Of a stretch of DNA of 64,000 bases, positions 60,140 to 64,000 are shown piece by piece (within the stretch, counting starts at the first letter, position 1; each line of letters starts with the position of its first letter). The notes under the pieces are model-generated. The model had not been told where the DNA came from and made no database searches. It was given only the letters and a program-made list of their open reading frames with translations. The position numbers were made by a program, and so were the translations under genes. The stretch comes from Adiantum capillus-veneris (taxonomy: Eukaryota; Streptophyta; Polypodiopsida; Polypodiales; Pteridaceae). The DNA is taken from the NCBI GenBank assembly GCA_014529385.2, contig CM043942.1, positions 31,543,469 through 31,607,468 of the forward strand, read 5' to 3'.

Positions 60140-62956
60140 CATTGACTATTAGTACCAATGATGTCGTCAAAGAAAGTGCCAACGAATAGTCTGTACTCTC
60201 GAAAAATCCTGTCCATTATCCGATTAAATGTCACAGCAGCATTGGTTAAGCCAAAAGGCATCACCAAAAACTCAAATAATCCAAAAGTCGTCCCAAAGGC
60301 TGTCTTGTAGACGTCTTCCGGCGCGATTTGGATCTAATGATATCTACTTTTCAATTCGATCCTGCTAAAGCACGAGGATCCCTGAAGTTGGTCAAGTATA
60401 TCATCGATTCTAGGAATCGGAAATCTGTTCTTGATGGTGATTTTGTTGAGAGCTAGACAAGACCCTTTTCCAAGAGGTCTTTCACTTGGTTCATAATATC
60501 TTCGTTCTGGGCTCGGCTCACACGATAAGGTGGCCAGTTTGGTGGTGTGCTTCCAGGTATCAGATCAATGGTATGATCTTTAGGATGAGCAGGTGGTAAC
60601 TCGCTTGGCAGGCCCTCTGAGAAGCAATCGGCATGAGCGTGGAGAAAATGTTGGCGTTCTTTATCAAGTTCAGACATATTTTCCCTCCTCCCATCTCTTG
60701 ATTTAGCCTCATTGTACATTTGTTGTTTTTTCATTGGGAGAGTCTCCCTATCATGATTGTTGTAGCCCTCTCTTGTAGAGGTGGTTGTAGCCCCATGGGC
60801 AGATGCATTAACTAATAGAAGGATCTTTTTCTCGAAAAAAAAAAAGTTCTGACATATTTGTCCTATCCTCATCACTCAACTCTTTCAAAAAGATCGAGTA
60901 AACAAACAGATTAGATTTCATTAATTTAGAACTGGCCGAAGACGATACAATAGGGACAGACTCGCCCTTAAGTTTTACATCGAGTACAATGGTTCTGTCC
61001 TTCTCTGTGTTCAAAGTCACTTTCCTCGCCCGATAGTCGACCACGGCGTTGTTCTTGTTGTACCAGGGAATTCCCAAGAGGACATCACAACCTTCCAAAG
61101 GCATTATGTAAAAGTCCTCATGCCCCAAATACCCCTGACAATGCAACCGAAGTTTGCCAATGACAGGTGTAATGGCTACGCCCTTGTTGGGTGCCACTAC
61201 AACTGCCTCCGCTAGTGGTCCCATTCGATCGGGAGTGATCTCGAGCCGTGTTGCCAATTCCGGTGAAATGAATTTGGCCTTGGCTCCTCCATCAAAGAAG
61301 ATTAGGGCTTCTTGGTCTTTCACTTTGCCCAAGCTCGGCAAAGTTCTGTACTCTCGTCCATCGTGCTGGGATCAGTATCCACGCAATCTAGAACCAGTCC
61401 TATTTTCATCTTGCCTTTTCTTCCACGATCCTCAGCTGCTCTCGAACTCTAGGCCTCTCGTCGTCCTTGTCGTTCTGTTCTTTCTGTGCCTTTTTAGGGC
61501 ACTTCGCGAAGATATGCCCAGTTTCCTTTGCATCCAAAGCACTTCTCCTCCTTTATGTAGCGAGCCCTCTCTTGAGGAGTAAGTTTGGGTCGTGCATCCT
61601 TTTCTTTCTGTTCTGGGATGCTCTTTCTCTTTCTACTTTCATTTTTCGAAGTCTGTTCGGCTCTTTGCGTCATGATCTCATGTGTGGGGTAGGTCAGACT
61701 GCCAGAGTGAATGGCAAAACCCCGTTTCGTACGACTCATCAACTCCTGAATGGAAGCTGACTTTTGTTCTAAGCAGTGATCTCGGATCTCTGTAGGAAGA
61801 CCCAAGGTAAACTGCTCAATCTATTCCTTGAACGAGATCTTCTTAAATAAAGAGGCGGGTATAAAAGAGCTCCAGAACCTCTCGCATAAGCGTCCACTGT
61901 ATCCTTCTTGGTCATCGGAAGATGGTTCTAAGCAGTTCGTATGTCGCATTCATACTCTCGAGTCAGCCATGAAGAAATAAAAAGCCTTTTTGAATTTCAG
62001 CCATTTAACTGGCGCTGTCTTGTTTAATAGAAGCGTGGACCACCAAGTTCGAGCATTCCCCTTAAAGTAAGAGGCAGTGCGCTGAGTAACGCACTCCTGA
62101 GAAAGCTATGTCAAACTTCTGTATAAAAGACAAAGCCTTCGAAGCATCTCTATAACCAGAAAATGTGTCAAATTTAATTGGCTGTCCACCTTCCTTAAAC
62201 TCTCGAACTTTCTTGCTTTTGTCTTCCAGAAAGTCATACTGGTTGGCTTTATAAAAATTCTTCTTCTTTGCATAAAAGCTGTTGTCGTCAGAGTTCGAAC
62301 TATCTGAAGACGAGTCCTCTGTAGAACTGTCAACCACGGGGCGAGATTTAGGCTTCTTTTCCTTTTTCTTGCCCTTTCCGAACCTTTGCTTTTTGCTTCG
62401 CTTTTTACCTTTTCTATCTTCTTCGCTCGAGTCAGAGGAGCTAGAAGAACTGTCAGAAGAAGAAGAAGAAGAAGAATTGGATACTCCTTTAAACCGAACA
62501 CGCTTCTTCTGCTTTCTTGCTGATTCAAATGTAGACTGAGCACCCAAATAACCCCGGAAGTCAGCGCCTTTCTTTTGCTTTTTGTCGTGCTTTTTAGCTT
62601 TGTTCTGTGCGTTAAAAAGTTGAGCAATTCGTGCATCAACCACCTCTTCTAATTATTGCTCTGTGTACATCCTGGGAGTAGGAGGTTTTTGGTTTGAGGG
62701 GTGGCTCTGTGGTCTGCCGCCATTGTGTATGCACCTGGTCGAAGGAGGTCTGGCTCATAAATTTCGCAAATTTCGGGTCCTTTGTAAAATTTAGCATCAT
62801 CTTTGTTGCATCGCCGATCAATCGTTGACGCTCCATCTCTTCGAGCTCTGCCTGAGTAGGCCGAGGCGGGCCGTACTCCTCGCGTGAATCTTCGTTGTGA
62901 TCTGTTCCTGCATCTCCTGATGCAGAGGAAGTCGATCGATCTCTGCCTGAAGCCAT
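60140..62956 (-). pseudogene. Element F gag-protease-RT pseudogene
   Basis: Gag starts MASGRDRSTSSASG at 62956. A Ser/Asp-rich, then Lys-rich low-complexity region (62,540-62,290) precedes GYRDASKALSFIQKFD, the start of the Retrotrans_gag core (about 62,160). The knuckle is degraded (CFGCKGNWAY, about 61,540). The protease site is FFDGGAKAKFISPELA at about 61,300, with DGG instead of D-S/T-G, followed by GCDVLLGIPWYN. The RT region begins [19 protein letters not shown] at about 60,590, and PFGLTNAAVTFNRIMDRIF...FFDDII ends it near 60,180. A retroposon splits it at 60682-60843. Frames change several times. Confidence 0.87.
60682..60843 (+). mobile_element. Poly-A retroposon 3' end, copy 2, with target duplication
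   Basis: About 162 bp ending in poly-A. It is flanked by AAGTTCAGACATATTT (60666-60681) and AAGTTCTGACATATTT (60844-60859), a 16-bp duplication with one mismatch, the hallmark of LINE-driven insertion. It interrupts element F, where NMSEL is encoded on both sides. It shares most of its length with copy 1 at 54795-54957. It could be a SINE or a 5'-truncated LINE. Confidence 0.8.
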
Positions 62957-63006
62957 AAGTGCTGCATAAAAGGGATCGGATTTCCCGTAGAAGAGAAATC
63001 GGCCTT

Positions 63007-63018
63007 GCTCTGATACCA
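63007..63018 (-). other. Element F primer-binding site
   Basis: The minus strand reads TGGTATCAGAGC, exactly the initiator-Met tRNA primer site, one base from the LTR edge. Confidence 0.9.
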
Positions 63019-63019
63019 C

Positions 63020-63206
63020 TGTAACAAACTTGGACACTCCCAAGTCGAGAATCTACCGCGACACCACAAATAATCACTTCAAAACAGTTCACAGTTCACA
63101 ATTGAATCGACACTGGCTCGCAGCGGAGTTTCGTGCCTAGAGATATTGGCCCCAAAGACTGACGCCCCTTTCGGTATTTCTTTTTGTATTAATATGTGTT
63201 CAAAGT
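63020..63206 (-). repeat. Element F 5' LTR, truncated
   Basis: Matches the inner part of the 3' LTR (59522 to about 59,700) and stops after GTGTTCAAAG. The following DNA is copia. Confidence 0.82.
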
Positions 63207-63274
63207 TGTCACGAGGACGTGGCAACTGCTAACCTTAGTTGTTGGTTTCTTTCCAATGATTTTTGTTTAATTTT

Positions 63275-63456
63275 TGAGACCCTCTTTTACAATGCCATTT
63301 TGTTTGTGAGAAGAGCAAGGATGGCTCTATTCGACTAGAGTACATCCCGACTTCGGATAACCCTGCTGACATCTTCACCAAACCTCTTCCACAGGCGACA
63401 TTACCCTCTCATGCCAGCTCCCTTGGACTCGTTTCCCGTCCAGGAGCCGTGAGGGG
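63275..63456 (+). pseudogene. Copia RNase H C-terminus
   Basis: Reads SKDGSIRLEYIPTSDNPADIFTKPLP, the conserved end of the copia polyprotein (family pattern ADIFTKPL). It is followed by a short purine tract GTGAGGGGA. Only the last part of the element is present. It is not clearly the same element as the copia gag at 55,975. Confidence 0.85.
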
Positions 63457-63715
63457 ATGTTAGTTTAGATTCTTGTCCGGTGGTAGTTCCAACATCTCCC
63501 AGAAGCAGATTAGGGAGTGAGGATTGTTTTGTGGCTGAGCTTGGCCGTACTTGAGGGAGATCTACCTGTTCACGGCGGTGCACTTCACTATGTTGCTCAC
63601 GTGGTAGGCTTGCATGAGGTGGGATAACTCTAAATGTCGAATAACTCCCCCGCGGCTCGTATTGAATGGCCGTAGGCCTCTTGCTTTTACAAGTGCTCAA
63701 AAGCACTAAGAGTAA
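63457..63715 (+). repeat. Copia 3' LTR start (right edge uncertain)
   Basis: Begins TGTTAGTTTAG right after the purine tract. No matching 5' LTR in the window, so the end near 63,715 is only an estimate. Confidence 0.5.
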
Positions 63716-64000
63716 AGCTCTGCAAAAGATCCTCCATTTGGGTCCAACTCTAGCATGGCACTCGCTCTTTTTTCGGGTTTGTTAGACCATGCCATGTCAT
63801 CACTTTGTGATGCAAAAGATGGTTTACGTAGGTCCATGACAGCAAACCCTTGCTTCAACAACTCTTGTGACACGATTGGCATGACACATGTTGTGGCTAT
63901 TGCGAAGAAGTGGTGAGTCAAATGGATAAAAAAGTTCATGCTTGCCATGGGTCTTCATAGGTTAAGCATCAATAGAGCATGATGTACATCTTTAACATGG
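63716..64000. other. Unassigned DNA at window end
   Basis: An 80-codon minus-strand open frame (63706-63948) has no recognisable domain. Nothing else supported. Confidence 0.4.

Larger units (their letters stand above)
59522..63206 (-). mobile_element. Element F: internally deleted gypsy retrotransposon
   Basis: Minus-strand order: truncated 5' LTR (63020-63206), primer-binding site, gag, knuckle, protease, first half of RT, then a jump straight to the polypurine tract and a full 539-bp 3' LTR (59522-60060). RT after FFDDII, RNase H and integrase are missing. A poly-A retroposon is inserted at 60682-60843. The 5' LTR truncation removes the target duplication. Non-autonomous. Confidence 0.87.

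Noticed and set aside
55781-63456. One single copia element joining the gag-protease at 55,975 with the RNase H end at 63,275
   Set aside because: The middle is hAT and gypsy DNA, and no LTR match was seen between 55,577-55,780 and 63,457-63,715, so they are kept separate.

Overview
This is a transposon-dense stretch of nuclear DNA from a land plant with a large genome. The evidence is spliceosomal introns, two exons of a plant-type nitrilase (NIT4 family), plant-style Ty3/gypsy and Ty1/copia retrotransposons primed from initiator-Met-like sites, hAT transposons with 8-bp target duplications, and many long (GA)n and (CA)n arrays. The very long introns and low gene density suggest a fern, other seed-free plant or gymnosperm. 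The species cannot be fixed from the sequence alone.

Layout. 1-910 holds the 5' part of a minus-strand copia element. 911-14,900 is mostly AT-rich intergenic DNA with microsatellites, two GC-cored palindromes (5117-5399 and 5499-5568), a 1.32-kb CACTA-like element (8977-10300) and a copia relic (about 13,930-14,290). 14,921-24,932 is a full-length but decayed gypsy element (A) with TSD TCTAG. It carries a second 1.32-kb CACTA-like insertion. 26,245-26,404 is exon 1 of the nitrilase gene, and exon 2 is at 51,749-51,928. Splicing 26,404 to 51,749 keeps the frame and gives the conserved junction TPATL/DKAERL. Intron 1 is therefore about 25.3 kb, and intron 2 runs past the end of the window without a recognisable exon 3.

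Intron 1 holds a nested stack of elements. An old copia RT fragment is abutted by element B (27,034-45,097). B is a gag-protease LTR element with no RT or integrase. Its 5' LTR was split by element C (27,505-36,241), an apparently intact and very young gypsy element with a 1702-residue gag-pol ORF, two 1496-bp LTRs and TSD TTTTC. Its 3' LTR was split by element D (40,445-43,950), a hAT transposon with a complete two-exon transposase and TSD ATCCCAAC. Next comes a pyrimidine-rich minisatellite split by a deleted minus-strand gypsy element E (45,266-48,121, TSD CCCTC). The rest of intron 1 has a tRNA-like SINE head and a decayed LTR.

Intron 2 and the rest of the window (51,929-64,000) hold a decayed relative of C (52,446-54,604), a poly-A retroposon present twice, a gypsy LTR remnant, a copia gag-protease relic, a decayed hAT gene that keeps intron structure (57,290-59,521), a deleted minus-strand gypsy element F (59,522-63,206), and the 3' end of another copia element. 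The host gene is read on the plus strand. All other coding potential belongs to mobile elements.
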